From: Mycobacterium stomatepiae
GTDB lineage: Bacteria > Actinomycetota > Actinomycetes > Mycobacteriales > Mycobacteriaceae
Direction: 5' to 3'
Length of the DNA stretch: 64,000 bases
Assembly: GCF_010731715.1 (NCBI RefSeq)
Contig: NZ_AP022587.1
Coordinates: 3,720,001-3,784,000, forward strand
Part shown: positions 37,239-46,286 of the stretch, piece after piece
How positions within the stretch are numbered: the first letter of the stretch is position 1
Layout: the number at the start of each line of letters is the position of its first letter
Position numbers and translations under genes: made by a program
Notes under the pieces: generated by a model
The model's database searches: none
Told to the model about the DNA's origin: nothing
Seen by the model: the letters and a program-made list of their open reading frames with translations, nothing else

Positions 37239-39100
37239 GAAAGCTCTAGGCCTTCCAGGTCCCCCCTGGCGCGCCACTCGGCGATCAGGTCGCCGAAGGC
37301 GTAGAAGCCCGGCGCGTAGAAATCACCGAGAAACGCACCATTGTCTTTGGCGCCACCTTGACCCTCGTTGTTGTAATAGCCAGGGGTGCAGGATATCTCG
37401 AATACCGAGTTGTCGATCGCGAGTTCGGCGGCCGTTTTGACCCAGTCGTCCTGGCCCTCCTGACTGGGTTCGACCGTGGTCGCGCCGCGTTTCTGCGCCT
37501 CGGCGATGATGTAAGCGATGTGCTCGGCCTGTTGCTCGAACATCGCGGTGGTGTTGGCCGAGACGCCGCCCTGGATGAAGCCGGTGAAGAACTGGTTGGG
37601 GAATCCGCGTGTGGTCATCCCGTGCAGCGTCTGGTACCTGTCGTGCCAATAGTCGAACAGCGACAGCCCGTCTCGGCCCTCGATGACGTCCACCGCGAAG
37701 CGCCGACTGATCTCCGTGGAGATCTCGAACCCGCTGGCGAATACGACGCAATCGACCTCGTACTCAATGCCGTTGGCGACGATGCCCTTTTTAGTCAGGC
37801 GTTCCACTCCCTTGGATTCCGACACGTCCACCAACGTCACGTTCGGCAGGTTGAACGCCGGCAGGTACGTCTCGCTCGAACACGGCCGCTTGCACATGAA
37901 GCGGTAGTACGGCTTGAGCGCCTCGGCCGTATCGGGGTCGTCGACCAGGGTGGCCACGCGGCGGCGCAGCCGCTCCATGATCTTGTAGTCCTCTTCCTCC
38001 CGGATCGCCATGATTTCCTCGATCCCCAGCGAGGCGGGATCGCCACTGGCGGCGATCCGGGCGCTCAGGTTGCGGCCCAATTCGGTCCAGAAGTCGCACA
38101 CCAGATCTGGCTCGCCGAAGACCACCCCCACAAACGGTGACCAGTTGTGGAAGTTGCGCTTGCGCTCCTCCTGCCAACCGGGCCGCAGCGCCGCCGCCCA
38201 GGCCGGGTCGGTGGGTGGGTTGGCGCGCACGTCCACCGATAACGGGGTGCGCTGGAACACGAAGAGCTGCTTGGCATCCCGGCCGAGATGCGGCACCAGC
38301 TGGACGCCGGTAGCCCCGGTTCCAACGAGTGCGACCCGCTTGTCGGCCAGCCTATGCAGGCCGCCGTTGGCGTCGCCGCCTGTGTAGTCGTAGTCCCAGC
38401 GTGCGGAATGGAACGCGTGGCCGCCGCTGTCCAGATACTCCTTGATACCGGGGATACCGGGCAGCTTCGGCTTGTTGTACGAGCCCTGCGCCATCACCAC
38501 GAACCGTGCGCGGACGTCGTCGCCGCGGTTGGTGGTGAGCCGCCAGCGCTTACTCTTCTCGTCCCAGCGCATAGTCTTGACCTGCGTTGAGAAGATCGCG
38601 CCGTGGTAGAGATCGAAGTATTTGCCCATGGCCTGGCAGTGGGCGAAGATCTCGGCGCCGTCGGCGAACTTCTTGCTCGGCAGGAAGTCGAGCTCCTCGA
38701 GCATCGGGATGTAGCAGTAGGCGTCGTTGTCACACTGAATGCCCGGGAAGCGGTCCCAGTACCACACTCCGCCGAAATCCCCGGCCATGTCGATGACCCG
38801 GACATCCTGCACGCCAGCCTTTTTCAGGTAGGCGCCCGACAACAACCCGGCGAACCCGCCGCCGAGGACGGCCACCTCGATGTCCTCGTAGATCGGGGCG
38901 CGGTCGGCCGTCGGGGTGTAGGGGTCCACCTCGTAGAGATCCGCCAGGTCACCGTCGAGTTCGAGGTACTGCGCACCGCCCTCCTTGCGCAGCCGCTTTT
39001 CGCGCTCCTGGGCGTACCTGGCCCGCATCGCGTCGATGTCGACGTCCTGCGCTACGTCGGTGGGTCCGCAGGTCTCGGACCGCCCATCAAACCGGGTCAT
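37235..39100 (-). CDS. Flavin monooxygenase, type I Baeyer-Villiger-like
   Basis: A 621-residue FAD/NADPH monooxygenase. The FAD-binding GxGxxG is VAVLGGGFAGLLSGAYLKKAG and the NADPH site is VALVGTGATGVQLVPHLG. Between them, GGHAFHSARWDYDYTGG matches the Baeyer-Villiger fingerprint (G-x-x-x-H-x-x-x-W-D), with Ser in place of the first Phe. An N-terminal extension of about 80 residues and the overall length resemble the larger cyclic-ketone monooxygenases. It would insert oxygen into a ketone, giving an ester or lactone. ATG 39100 follows the Rieske stop by five bases; the frame continuing upstream to 39277 is not coding. It overlaps the SDR gene downstream. Confidence 0.87.
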   Translation of the reverse strand: MTRFDGRSETCGPTDVAQDVDIDAMRARYAQEREKRLRKEGGAQYLELDGDLADLYEVDPYTPTADRAPIYEDIEVAVLGGGFAGLLSGAYLKKAGVQDVRVIDMAGDFGGVWYWDRFPGIQCDNDAYCYIPMLEELDFLPSKKFADGAEIFAHCQAMGKYFDLYHGAIFSTQVKTMRWDEKSKRWRLTTNRGDDVRARFVVMAQGSYNKPKLPGIPGIKEYLDSGGHAFHSARWDYDYTGGDANGGLHRLADKRVALVGTGATGVQLVPHLGRDAKQLFVFQRTPLSVDVRANPPTDPAWAAALRPGWQEERKRNFHNWSPFVGVVFGEPDLVCDFWTELGRNLSARIAASGDPASLGIEEIMAIREEEDYKIMERLRRRVATLVDDPDTAEALKPYYRFMCKRPCSSETYLPAFNLPNVTLVDVSESKGVERLTKKGIVANGIEYEVDCVVFASGFEISTEISRRFAVDVIEGRDGLSLFDYWHDRYQTLHGMTTRGFPNQFFTGFIQGGVSANTTAMFEQQAEHIAYIIAEAQKRGATTVEPSQEGQDDWVKTAAELAIDNSVFEISCTPGYYNNEGQGGAKDNGAFLGDFYAPGFYAFGDLIAEWRARGDLEGLELS

Positions 39101-39105
39101 CGATC

Positions 39106-40482
39106 TCAAAGCTCCTGGGGTTCGCCGGTGCCCATGTACTTCGACAATTGGTAGTGCAGGTTGACGGTGCTGCGTTCGCGGTACGGGTTGGGCCTGGTGC
39201 ATAGGAAGCCCAGTGACTTCATGCCCTGCTGCACGGCGGCCATGTTGGAGAAGTCCTGCGGCAACACCGATCGCCACCTAGGGTCCCCGACCGGCGTGTA
39301 CTCCCACTGCGTCTGTGGTTCTTGGCCTCTCGGGTAGAGCTCGAATGCCGATACCTCGAAGATGCATTTGTCGGGGTTGTAACTGGGGTGCGGCCGAGCG
39401 CCGTAGCACAGTGCGCTGGTCAGCCCCTGCCCGATCTGGAAGTTGGGGAAGATCTGCCACGCGGTGCCGGCCTGCCCGAGGATATCGGCGGGAATCGTCG
39501 GCCAGGTCACCCCGCGCGCTTCGTCGTCACGGCGCGCCGAGGCGAGCCAGTGCTCGAGAACCTTGTCCGCCGGTGTGCCCTCGGGCAATTCGTCGACGAG
39601 TCGCTTGGCGGCGTTCACCAGCGTCTGGGTGGTGGTGGCGTTGGTCTCCTCCATCGTGTACACCTGCATCTGGGCGGTCGACACCCGCGGATCGGCGCCG
39701 ATGCCGAGCCGGATCTTGGACTTGGTGGCTTCCATTTCCTTGGGCGCGTCGTAGCCGATATGACTGCGTCTGCCTTGCGTTTTCGCCCAGCCCTTGAATT
39801 CCCCGAACTTGTTGAACTCCGGGTGCGTGGTGAAGACGTGGTAGGTCTCGTTGAAGGCCTCCAGTGCGACCTCCCAGTTGCAGTCGAACTCAAGCCATTT
39901 GCGCCATTTGTAGCGCATGTTCTCAAGGCCGAACGCGTCGAGGATCTTGGCGGCGGGGAACAGGTAGTCGGCCAGCGGCTCGCAGTCGGGGTCCATATTG
40001 ATCCACAACCAGCCGCCCCAGGTGTCGACCTTGACCGGTCGCAGGTGGGTGTTGTCCGGTGTGAGGGTTTCCTGCCAGTCCTGTTGCTCGCGGATATGTG
40101 TGCACGTGCCGTCCAAACCGTATGTCCAGCCGTGGAATCCGCAGACAAAGGATTTGTGGGCACGACCGCAGGCGTTCTTGGCGCCGTCGGGCGTGTCGAT
40201 CAAACGGCGGCCGCGGTGCATACAGACGTTGTGGTGGGCGCGAAATTCGTCCCGGCCGGCACGCACCACGATGATCGAGTCGTCGAGAATCTGGTAGGTC
40301 AGGTAACTGCCCACCTCGGGCAACTCCTCGACGCGGCCGACCTGCTGCCAGATCCTGCGCCATAGTTTGTCGCGCTCGGCGCGGGCGTAGTCCTGACAGA
40401 TGTATGCCTCGACGCCGATGGTCATCGGTCTCGATAGTTCTTCGGCCGCTGCGTGATTCACGCCTTTGACCAGGTCGGTCAT
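39106..40482 (-). CDS. Rieske non-haem iron oxygenase, alpha subunit
   Basis: Terminal oxygenase of 458 residues. The Rieske [2Fe-2S] ligands are visible as NVCMHRGRRL (C-x-H) and SFVCGFHGWTYG (C-x-x-H). The mononuclear iron site begins EAFNETYHVFTTHPEF (bridging and first two His ligands). The C-terminal domain is a SRPBCC helix-grip fold. No beta subunit, ferredoxin or reductase gene is in the island, so electrons must come from partners elsewhere. ATG 40482 is chosen because AAGGGG lies five bases away; a GTG three bases upstream is also possible. The stop of the preceding SDR overlaps it. It probably hydroxylates the ring of the starting substrate. Confidence 0.9.
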   Translation of the reverse strand: MTDLVKGVNHAAAEELSRPMTIGVEAYICQDYARAERDKLWRRIWQQVGRVEELPEVGSYLTYQILDDSIIVVRAGRDEFRAHHNVCMHRGRRLIDTPDGAKNACGRAHKSFVCGFHGWTYGLDGTCTHIREQQDWQETLTPDNTHLRPVKVDTWGGWLWINMDPDCEPLADYLFPAAKILDAFGLENMRYKWRKWLEFDCNWEVALEAFNETYHVFTTHPEFNKFGEFKGWAKTQGRRSHIGYDAPKEMEATKSKIRLGIGADPRVSTAQMQVYTMEETNATTTQTLVNAAKRLVDELPEGTPADKVLEHWLASARRDDEARGVTWPTIPADILGQAGTAWQIFPNFQIGQGLTSALCYGARPHPSYNPDKCIFEVSAFELYPRGQEPQTQWEYTPVGDPRWRSVLPQDFSNMAAVQQGMKSLGFLCTRPNPYRERSTVNLHYQLSKYMGTGEPQEL

Positions 40483-41339
40483 CACATCCCCTTAATTGCC
40501 GCGGGGAAGGATTCGTCGTGCAAGAAAAGCGACGTGTTGTCGGCGTCGAGGTGGCTCCACTTGAGGTCCAGCCCGCCGTCGGCCAGCAACGTCTGGCCGG
40601 TGATGTAGCTGGACATCTCGGAGAGCAGAAAGAGGATCGCGCCGGCCTGCTCCTCGGGGCGCCCGCGCCGGCCCATCGCGATTGCCTTCCGGTCTCGCTC
40701 GGGGTCGTCGTCGACATAGGTGCGCGAGGCCGCCGTCTCGGTGACACCGGGCGCGACCGCGTTCACCCGAATTCCCGTCCGCGCCAACTCGAGGGCCATC
40801 GTGCGGGTCATCGCGGTGATCGCGGACTTGGCGGTGCCGTAGGCGATGTGAAACGGCGCGGTGTTCATGCCGCTGATCGAGGAGATCGACACGATCGATC
40901 CCCGCTGTTGCCGCGCGACAAGTTCGCTGGCGACGGCCTGGCTCATGAAGAACGCCGTTTCGAGATTGTCGGCGAAGATCGTGCGCCAGTCGCCGCGCGT
41001 CACCCGGGTCGACGGCATCCAGGTCGACGGCTGCGCGCCGCCGGCCACATTGACCAGCCCGTACAAGGTGCCCTCGGCGCGGCGCGCGTGATCGATCACC
41101 GTGGCGATGCCCTCGTCGGTCGACGCGTCGGCCACGACGGGGATTACCGCCAGCCCTTGACTCGCCAGCGGGGCGACGTGCTCGTCCAGATTTTCCTTCG
41201 ACCGGCTGACCGCGATCACCGTGGCGCCGGCCCGGGCAGTCATGGCCGTGACGGTCGTGCCGGTGCCGCCACCACCAGCTCCGGAAACCACGACGACGCG
41301 GCCTTCCAACCCTAAGAAGCGCCCGAGGAGATCGTCCAT
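40482..41339 (-). CDS. Short-chain dehydrogenase/reductase
   Basis: First gene of the leftward catabolic operon; SDR of 285 residues. The cofactor motif is the glycine-rich SGAGGGGTGTTVTAMTA, and the active site has SISSISGMNTAPFHIAYGTA followed by KSAI (Tyr-x-x-x-Lys). GVTETAASRTYVDDD and ITGQTLLADGGLDLKW are typical late SDR blocks. ATG 41339 has AGCAGG upstream; an in-frame start at 41363 is less supported. It probably oxidises an alcohol to a ketone that the flavin monooxygenase then uses. The divergent region before it (41340-41557) holds palindromes. Confidence 0.87.
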   Translation of the reverse strand: MDDLLGRFLGLEGRVVVVSGAGGGGTGTTVTAMTARAGATVIAVSRSKENLDEHVAPLASQGLAVIPVVADASTDEGIATVIDHARRAEGTLYGLVNVAGGAQPSTWMPSTRVTRGDWRTIFADNLETAFFMSQAVASELVARQQRGSIVSISSISGMNTAPFHIAYGTAKSAITAMTRTMALELARTGIRVNAVAPGVTETAASRTYVDDDPERDRKAIAMGRRGRPEEQAGAILFLLSEMSSYITGQTLLADGGLDLKWSHLDADNTSLFLHDESFPAAIKGM

Positions 41340-41407
41340 GACCTGCTTTCGACTCCCGCGCACACCGTCCGGGGTTCGCCGCGGGCTCCATCATCTTATC
41401 CGGACAA

Positions 41408-41464
41408 AATAGTGCATTCTATCCGCTGGAGAACACTATTCCGATCGGCGGACTTGACGTCAAG
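41408..41464. promoter_or_regulatory. Palindromes in the divergent control region of the catabolic island
   Basis: CTTGACGTCAAG (41453-41464) is a perfect 12-bp palindrome. AATAGTG (41408-41414) and CACTATT (41434-41440) form a second inverted repeat with a 19-nt spacer. They lie in the 218 bp between the two divergent operons, where a regulator controlling both would bind. The GntR protein encoded nearby is the obvious candidate. Confidence 0.5.
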
Positions 41465-41557
41465 GTCGGGAACCCGATGGTTTCGGGTCTATTGTCTGGA
41501 CTAGCAGGAGTTGATAACGTCCAGCCCAAACGGCTGACGGAAGGACCCCGGCGAGTC

Positions 41558-43168
41558 ATGGCCATCTCAACGCAGCCCTCGCGGTACGCCGCTGGACACC
41601 GAGTCGATGTCGCGCTGGGCTGGGAGCTGGAACGCGTCACCGCGCCCAGTCGCCTGTTCGGCGCCAACGGATTGCGCACCGGCCCAGACGGTCGCATCTA
41701 CATCGCCCAGGTCACCGGCAGCCAGGTGAGCGCGCTGGATCACCGCACCGGGGAACTGGTGACCGCCAGCCCCAGGGGCGGCGACATCGTCGCGCCCGAC
41801 GACGTCGCGTTCGACGCCGACGGCAACCTTTACGCGACCGAGGTGATGGACGGCCGGGTCAGCGTGCGCGACACCAGCGGCCGAACGCGGGTGTTACGCG
41901 ACGACGTACCCTCGGCCAACGGAATCACCTTCCACCAAGGGCGTTTGTTCATCGGCGAATGCCGGGAGGGCGGACGGCTGCTGGAATTCGACATGGCAGG
42001 CGGACCGCCGCGGGTGCTGCTGGAGAACGTGCCCTCACCCAATGCGATGGAGGTCGGCCCGGACGGCCTACAGTACTTCCCGGTGATGGGCACCAATGAA
42101 ATCTGGCGTATCGATCTCGACGGCGGTGAGCCACAGTGTGTCGTAGGCGATCTCGGTGTGCCCGACTCGGTCAAGTTCGATGCCCAGGGCCACATCGTCT
42201 CGACGCAGGTGGCGAGCGGACAGGTGCTGCGCATCGATCCCCGCACCGGCGAGCGGGGGCTGCTGGCCCAGCTGAATCCGGGTCTGGACAACTGCACCTT
42301 TGTCGGCGACCAACTGTTCGTCTCCAACTTCACCGGCGAGATCACCGAGATATCGCCAAACGGCACAACACAATCCGTATTGGCGGGTGGACTCAACTGG
42401 CCGATGGACCTGGCGGTGGGCCACGACGGACAGCTCTACATCGCCGACGGCACCTACTTCTACGTCGCAATGCCCGATGGTTCCTTGCACACCGCGGGAA
42501 TGTTGTTCAGCCCCGGCTATCCCGGATTCTTGCGCGGTGTGGCGGCGAGCGGGCCCGACGAGTTCGTCGTAACGACGTCCGGTGGTCAAGTGAGCCGGTA
42601 CCGACCGGAGGCAAGCGAAACCGAGGTGCTGGCAGACGGTTTCGACCAGCTCTACGGCGTCACGCTGAGCCCTGGCGGTGTGGTGTTCGCCGAACTGGGC
42701 ACCGGGCGGGTGCTTTCGCTGCAGTCCGGGGCGATCGAGGTGCTGGCGACCGATCTGCGTGAGCCGGTCGGCGTTGCGGTCGATGCCGACGGGGCCTGCC
42801 TGGTCGCGGAGGCCGGGGCCGGACGGGTAGTCAGGGTGAACGGGTCGAGGGCCGACACCGTTGTCGCGGATCTGCAACGCCCGCAGGGCATTCTGGTCCA
42901 GGGTGGTGTGCTCTACGTCGTCGATGCCGGCGCTCAGGCGTTGATCGCGTTCGACCTGGCAAGTGGCGCGCGGCGCACGATCGCGTCCGGACTGCCGGTC
43001 GGTCCCCCACCCGGTGTGACGCCCAAGCCGCTGCGCGGCATGCCACCGTTTTCCGGGCCGCAGGGCCCGTTCGCCGGCATCGCCGCGGCGGCCGACGGAA
43101 CGCTGTACGTCTCGGCCGACGGCGACGGCAGCGTGCTAGCGCAGCGCCGGACCGGGGATGGCGGCTGA
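41558..43168 (+). CDS. SMP-30/gluconolactonase-like beta-propeller protein
   Basis: A 536-residue protein built of beta-propeller repeats, seen as recurring GxDGRIYIA, DADGNLYATE, GHDGQLYIADG and AADGTLYVSADG segments. This is about twice the length of a single SMP-30 lactonase, so it may hold two propellers or one large one. SMP-30/SGL members are metal-dependent lactonases; here it could hydrolyse the lactone made by the Baeyer-Villiger-like enzyme. I see no signal peptide, so it is probably cytoplasmic. ATG 41558 gives the best start. Its stop overlaps the start of the GntR gene (TGATG), so they are co-translated. Confidence 0.78.
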   Translation: MAISTQPSRYAAGHRVDVALGWELERVTAPSRLFGANGLRTGPDGRIYIAQVTGSQVSALDHRTGELVTASPRGGDIVAPDDVAFDADGNLYATEVMDGRVSVRDTSGRTRVLRDDVPSANGITFHQGRLFIGECREGGRLLEFDMAGGPPRVLLENVPSPNAMEVGPDGLQYFPVMGTNEIWRIDLDGGEPQCVVGDLGVPDSVKFDAQGHIVSTQVASGQVLRIDPRTGERGLLAQLNPGLDNCTFVGDQLFVSNFTGEITEISPNGTTQSVLAGGLNWPMDLAVGHDGQLYIADGTYFYVAMPDGSLHTAGMLFSPGYPGFLRGVAASGPDEFVVTTSGGQVSRYRPEASETEVLADGFDQLYGVTLSPGGVVFAELGTGRVLSLQSGAIEVLATDLREPVGVAVDADGACLVAEAGAGRVVRVNGSRADTVVADLQRPQGILVQGGVLYVVDAGAQALIAFDLASGARRTIASGLPVGPPPGVTPKPLRGMPPFSGPQGPFAGIAAAADGTLYVSADGDGSVLAQRRTGDGG

Positions 43169-43917
43169 TGTCGCAGGCGATCACGGGCGACCATCGCTAC
43201 TTGCAAATCGCACGCACGCTTCGCAAGGAGATCGTCGACGGCGTCTATCCGGTGGGCTCGCAGCTGCCGACCGAGCACCAATTGTGCGAGCGCTTCGCGG
43301 TAAGCCGCTACACCGTCCGCGAAGCACTGCGCCGGCTGCGGGAGGACAATCTGGTCGCGTCCCGGCCGCGGGCTGGCACCCGGGTGGTTCCCCGTTCGGC
43401 ATCGAGTTCCTACGCCCAAGATGCACTTTCGATCGACGACCTGCTTGCGTTCGCGGCCGGCGCGCGGCTGACCATCGAATCCAACGCGATGGTGACGATC
43501 GACGACGACCTCGCGGCCCGGACCGGGCTCGAGGTCGGCACCCAGTGGCTGTCGGTGCGCGGTTACCGGCAGGCCGACAACGCGTCGGTGCCGATGTGCC
43601 GCACGGAGTACTACATCAGCCGGAATTTCGCCGCGGTCGGCAGGCTGCTGCAACGCCATGCCGGCCCCATCTTTCCGTTGATCGAGGATCTGTTCGGTGT
43701 AAGCATTGCCGAGTTACACCAAGAGATCGCCGCCGTCCTGCTGTCCCCGGAGCTGGCCGACGGCCTGGGCGTTGAAACGGGGACGGCCGCGCTGCAGATG
43801 CGGCGCACCTACATGACCTCCGATGGCGAGGTGGCCCAGGTGACGATCAACACCCACCTCTCGTCGCGGTTTCGGTACGCGATGACCATGCGTCGCGTGA
43901 CCGGTCAGGCCGGCTGA
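43168..43917 (+). CDS. GntR-family regulator with UTRA domain
   Basis: HutC-subfamily regulator of 249 residues. The N-terminal winged helix runs LQIARTLRKEIVDGVYPVGS, then LPTEHQLCERFAVSRYTVRE and ALRRLREDNLV. The C-terminal UTRA ligand-binding domain contains the TEYYISRNFA and LQMRRTYMTSDG strands. Small carboxylated or acyl-CoA ligands are typical for this subfamily. Its place inside the rightward operon, next to the divergent palindromes, suggests that it controls both operons of the island. Confidence 0.87.
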   Translation: MSQAITGDHRYLQIARTLRKEIVDGVYPVGSQLPTEHQLCERFAVSRYTVREALRRLREDNLVASRPRAGTRVVPRSASSSYAQDALSIDDLLAFAAGARLTIESNAMVTIDDDLAARTGLEVGTQWLSVRGYRQADNASVPMCRTEYYISRNFAAVGRLLQRHAGPIFPLIEDLFGVSIAELHQEIAAVLLSPELADGLGVETGTAALQMRRTYMTSDGEVAQVTINTHLSSRFRYAMTMRRVTGQAG

Positions 43918-43918
43918 G

Positions 43919-45511
43919 GTGATCGCCCGGGCCGCGCATGCCGCCGAGGCATACCGCCGCGGGCTGTGGGTACACACCACGCTGGCCGATTCGCTGCGCG
44001 CCGCCGCCGAGATGTCGCCGCGACGAACAGTACTGGTGGACAAGGACATTCGGCTGGATTGCGCTACGCTGTACACGCAGGCCAGCACGCTGGCCGCCGC
44101 CCTGGTGGCGCGCATACCGGCGGGCAGTGTCTTGTCGTTGATGCTGCCGAACTGGCACGAGGCCGCCGTCATCTACCTGGCTTCGACACTGGCCGGGATG
44201 GTGGTGAACCCGGTCCTACCCTCGCTGCGCGACCAAGACCTGCGCTTCATCCTCGAAGACGCCGATACCGCGATGATTTTCATTCCGGGCCTCCACCACG
44301 GCGGGCATGACTACGCGGGAATGCTCGAACGCGTGACGGCGACGATGAGCCCGGCGCCGGAGGTGGTGGTGGTGCGCGGCGAGGCCGGTTCGAGCACTCC
44401 GTACCCAGCCCTGCTAACCGAGCCGCGGAACGCGGTGCTTCCGGCGCTGGATCCCGATGCGGTGCGGATGATCCTGTACACCTCCGGTACCACTAGTAGA
44501 CCGAAAGGCGTTCTACATAGCCATAATTCGATTCACGCCCTGATCTGCCAGATCCGCGACCACTGGGCGATCGAACCGGGCGACGCTTTCCTGGTCCCGT
44601 CTCCGGTCGCGCATATCGGCGGGTCGATATATGCGTTCGAATGCCCGCTGCTGCTGGGAACCACCGCGGTGCTGATGGACCGGTGGGATCCGGACGAGGC
44701 GGTTGCGCTGATGAACGCGCAGCGGTGCACCCACATGGCCGGGGCCACACCCTTCCTGCAGCAGCTGCTGGCCGCCGCCGAGCGGGCCGGCACCCGCCTG
44801 CCCGACTTGAAGGTGTTCATCTGCGGCGGCGCCTCCGTATCGCCGTCGCTGATCCGCTGCGCCGCAGCGTATTTCGACCATGCGGTGGTCACCCGGGTGT
44901 ACGGATGCACGGAGGTACCCGTCACGACGGTCGGCGCTCCCGGCCCCGGCGAGGACGATGCCGCGGCCGATACCGACGGCAGGCCCGGCATCGCGGAGAT
45001 CAAGCTCGTCGCCCACGAGGCCGCGCCCGCCGGCGACGGAGAGATCTGCGTGCGCGGCCCGCAGATGCTGCTGGGTTATCGGCACGCGCAACCCGATTCC
45101 TTCGATGCTGCAGGGTATTTCCGTACCGGTGACCTGGGGCGCTGGGCCTTGACCGGTGCCGATGACGGGTACCTGGTCGTCACCGGCCGGGCCAAGGACG
45201 TCATCATCCGCAACGGCGAGAACATTTCGGCCAAGGAGGTCGAGGATCTGCTCGCCGACCATCCCGACATCGCCGAAATCGCGGTCGTCGGTCTGCCCGA
45301 CGAGCGCACCGGAGAACGGACGTGCGCGGTGATCGTGCCTGCGGGCATGGCGCACCCGGACGTCGCAAGCCTGCTCGCGCTGCTGGTGAGCAAGGGCGTC
45401 GCCAAATTCAAGGCACCGGAACAGGTCGTGATCGCCGATGCCCTGCCGAAGAACGACGCGGGCAAGGTTCTCAAGCATCAGATCCGCGCGGCTCTGACGA
45501 AAGATGGGTGA
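43919..45511 (+). CDS. AMP-dependent acyl-CoA ligase
   Basis: ANL-superfamily ligase of 530 residues, resembling cyclohexanecarboxylate- and medium-chain-acid-CoA ligases. ILYTSGTTSRPKGVLHSHNS is the P-loop, VYGCTEVPVTT the A5 motif, GYFRTGDLGRW the A7 motif, and NDAGKVLKHQI carries the A10 catalytic Lys. GTG 43919 follows the gntR stop immediately. It probably activates the acid released by ring opening. It is intact, unlike the second ligase two genes downstream. Confidence 0.88.
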   Translation: MIARAAHAAEAYRRGLWVHTTLADSLRAAAEMSPRRTVLVDKDIRLDCATLYTQASTLAAALVARIPAGSVLSLMLPNWHEAAVIYLASTLAGMVVNPVLPSLRDQDLRFILEDADTAMIFIPGLHHGGHDYAGMLERVTATMSPAPEVVVVRGEAGSSTPYPALLTEPRNAVLPALDPDAVRMILYTSGTTSRPKGVLHSHNSIHALICQIRDHWAIEPGDAFLVPSPVAHIGGSIYAFECPLLLGTTAVLMDRWDPDEAVALMNAQRCTHMAGATPFLQQLLAAAERAGTRLPDLKVFICGGASVSPSLIRCAAAYFDHAVVTRVYGCTEVPVTTVGAPGPGEDDAAADTDGRPGIAEIKLVAHEAAPAGDGEICVRGPQMLLGYRHAQPDSFDAAGYFRTGDLGRWALTGADDGYLVVTGRAKDVIIRNGENISAKEVEDLLADHPDIAEIAVVGLPDERTGERTCAVIVPAGMAHPDVASLLALLVSKGVAKFKAPEQVVIADALPKNDAGKVLKHQIRAALTKDG

Positions 45512-45512
45512 G

Positions 45513-46286
45513 ATGCAGGTCGCAATCGTCACGGGAGCAAGCAGCGGAATCGGCTTGGGCTGCGCGACAAAACTCGCCGAGATGGGCATGGCGATCGTCG
45601 GCACGGGCCGTGACTCGGATCGGCTGGCGGACCTCGAGAAGACGATCAACGCCCCGGACCGGGTCGCCACGCTCGCCGTCGACCTGACCGACGACGACGC
45701 ACCGCGGCGCATCGTGGACCTCGCGGTCGACCGGTGGGGTCAGGTCGACTTCCTGATCAACAACGCCGGCGTAGGCAGCCCCAAGCCGCTGCACGAGACC
45801 GACGACGAAACCCTGGACTATTTTCTGGGTTTGATGCTGCGAGCGCCGTTTCGGCTCGCGCGCGACGTATTGCCGCACCTGCGCCCCGGCTCGGCGATCA
45901 TCAACGTCACGTCGACCTTCGCGGTCGTCGGCGGCCTGCGCGGCGGTGCCTACTCCGCGGCCAAGGGCGGGCTAACCGCGCTGACCACGCACATCGCCTG
46001 CCAGTACGGCGCATCCGGGATCCGCTGCAACGCCGTCGCGCCCGGCGTGACGGTGACGCCGATGGTCGAAAAGCGCTTGGAGGATCCGCGATTCCGCAAG
46101 CTCAACACCGAGATGACCCCGCACCAGCGGTTGGCCCGCATCGAAGACATCGCCAGCACCGTCGCCTTCCTGTGCTCGCCGGGCGGCAGTTTCATCAACG
46201 GTCAGACGATCGTCGTGGATGGCGGTTGGAGTTCGACGAAGTACCTGTCGGAGTTCGCGTTGACATCGCAGTGGATCGAGCAATGA
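45513..46286 (+). CDS. Short-chain dehydrogenase/reductase
   Basis: Classical SDR of 257 residues. TGASSGIGLGCATKLAEMG binds the cofactor, INNAGVGSPKPLHE contains NNAG, and RGGAYSAAKGGLTAL has the Tyr-x-x-x-Lys pair. FINGQTIVVDGGWSS is the usual C-terminal block. The upstream ligase stop and this ATG are one base apart; an ATG at 45504 is possible. The next gene overlaps its stop by ATGA. It probably acts on a hydroxyl intermediate of the same pathway. Confidence 0.87.
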   Translation: MQVAIVTGASSGIGLGCATKLAEMGMAIVGTGRDSDRLADLEKTINAPDRVATLAVDLTDDDAPRRIVDLAVDRWGQVDFLINNAGVGSPKPLHETDDETLDYFLGLMLRAPFRLARDVLPHLRPGSAIINVTSTFAVVGGLRGGAYSAAKGGLTALTTHIACQYGASGIRCNAVAPGVTVTPMVEKRLEDPRFRKLNTEMTPHQRLARIEDIASTVAFLCSPGGSFINGQTIVVDGGWSSTKYLSEFALTSQWIEQ

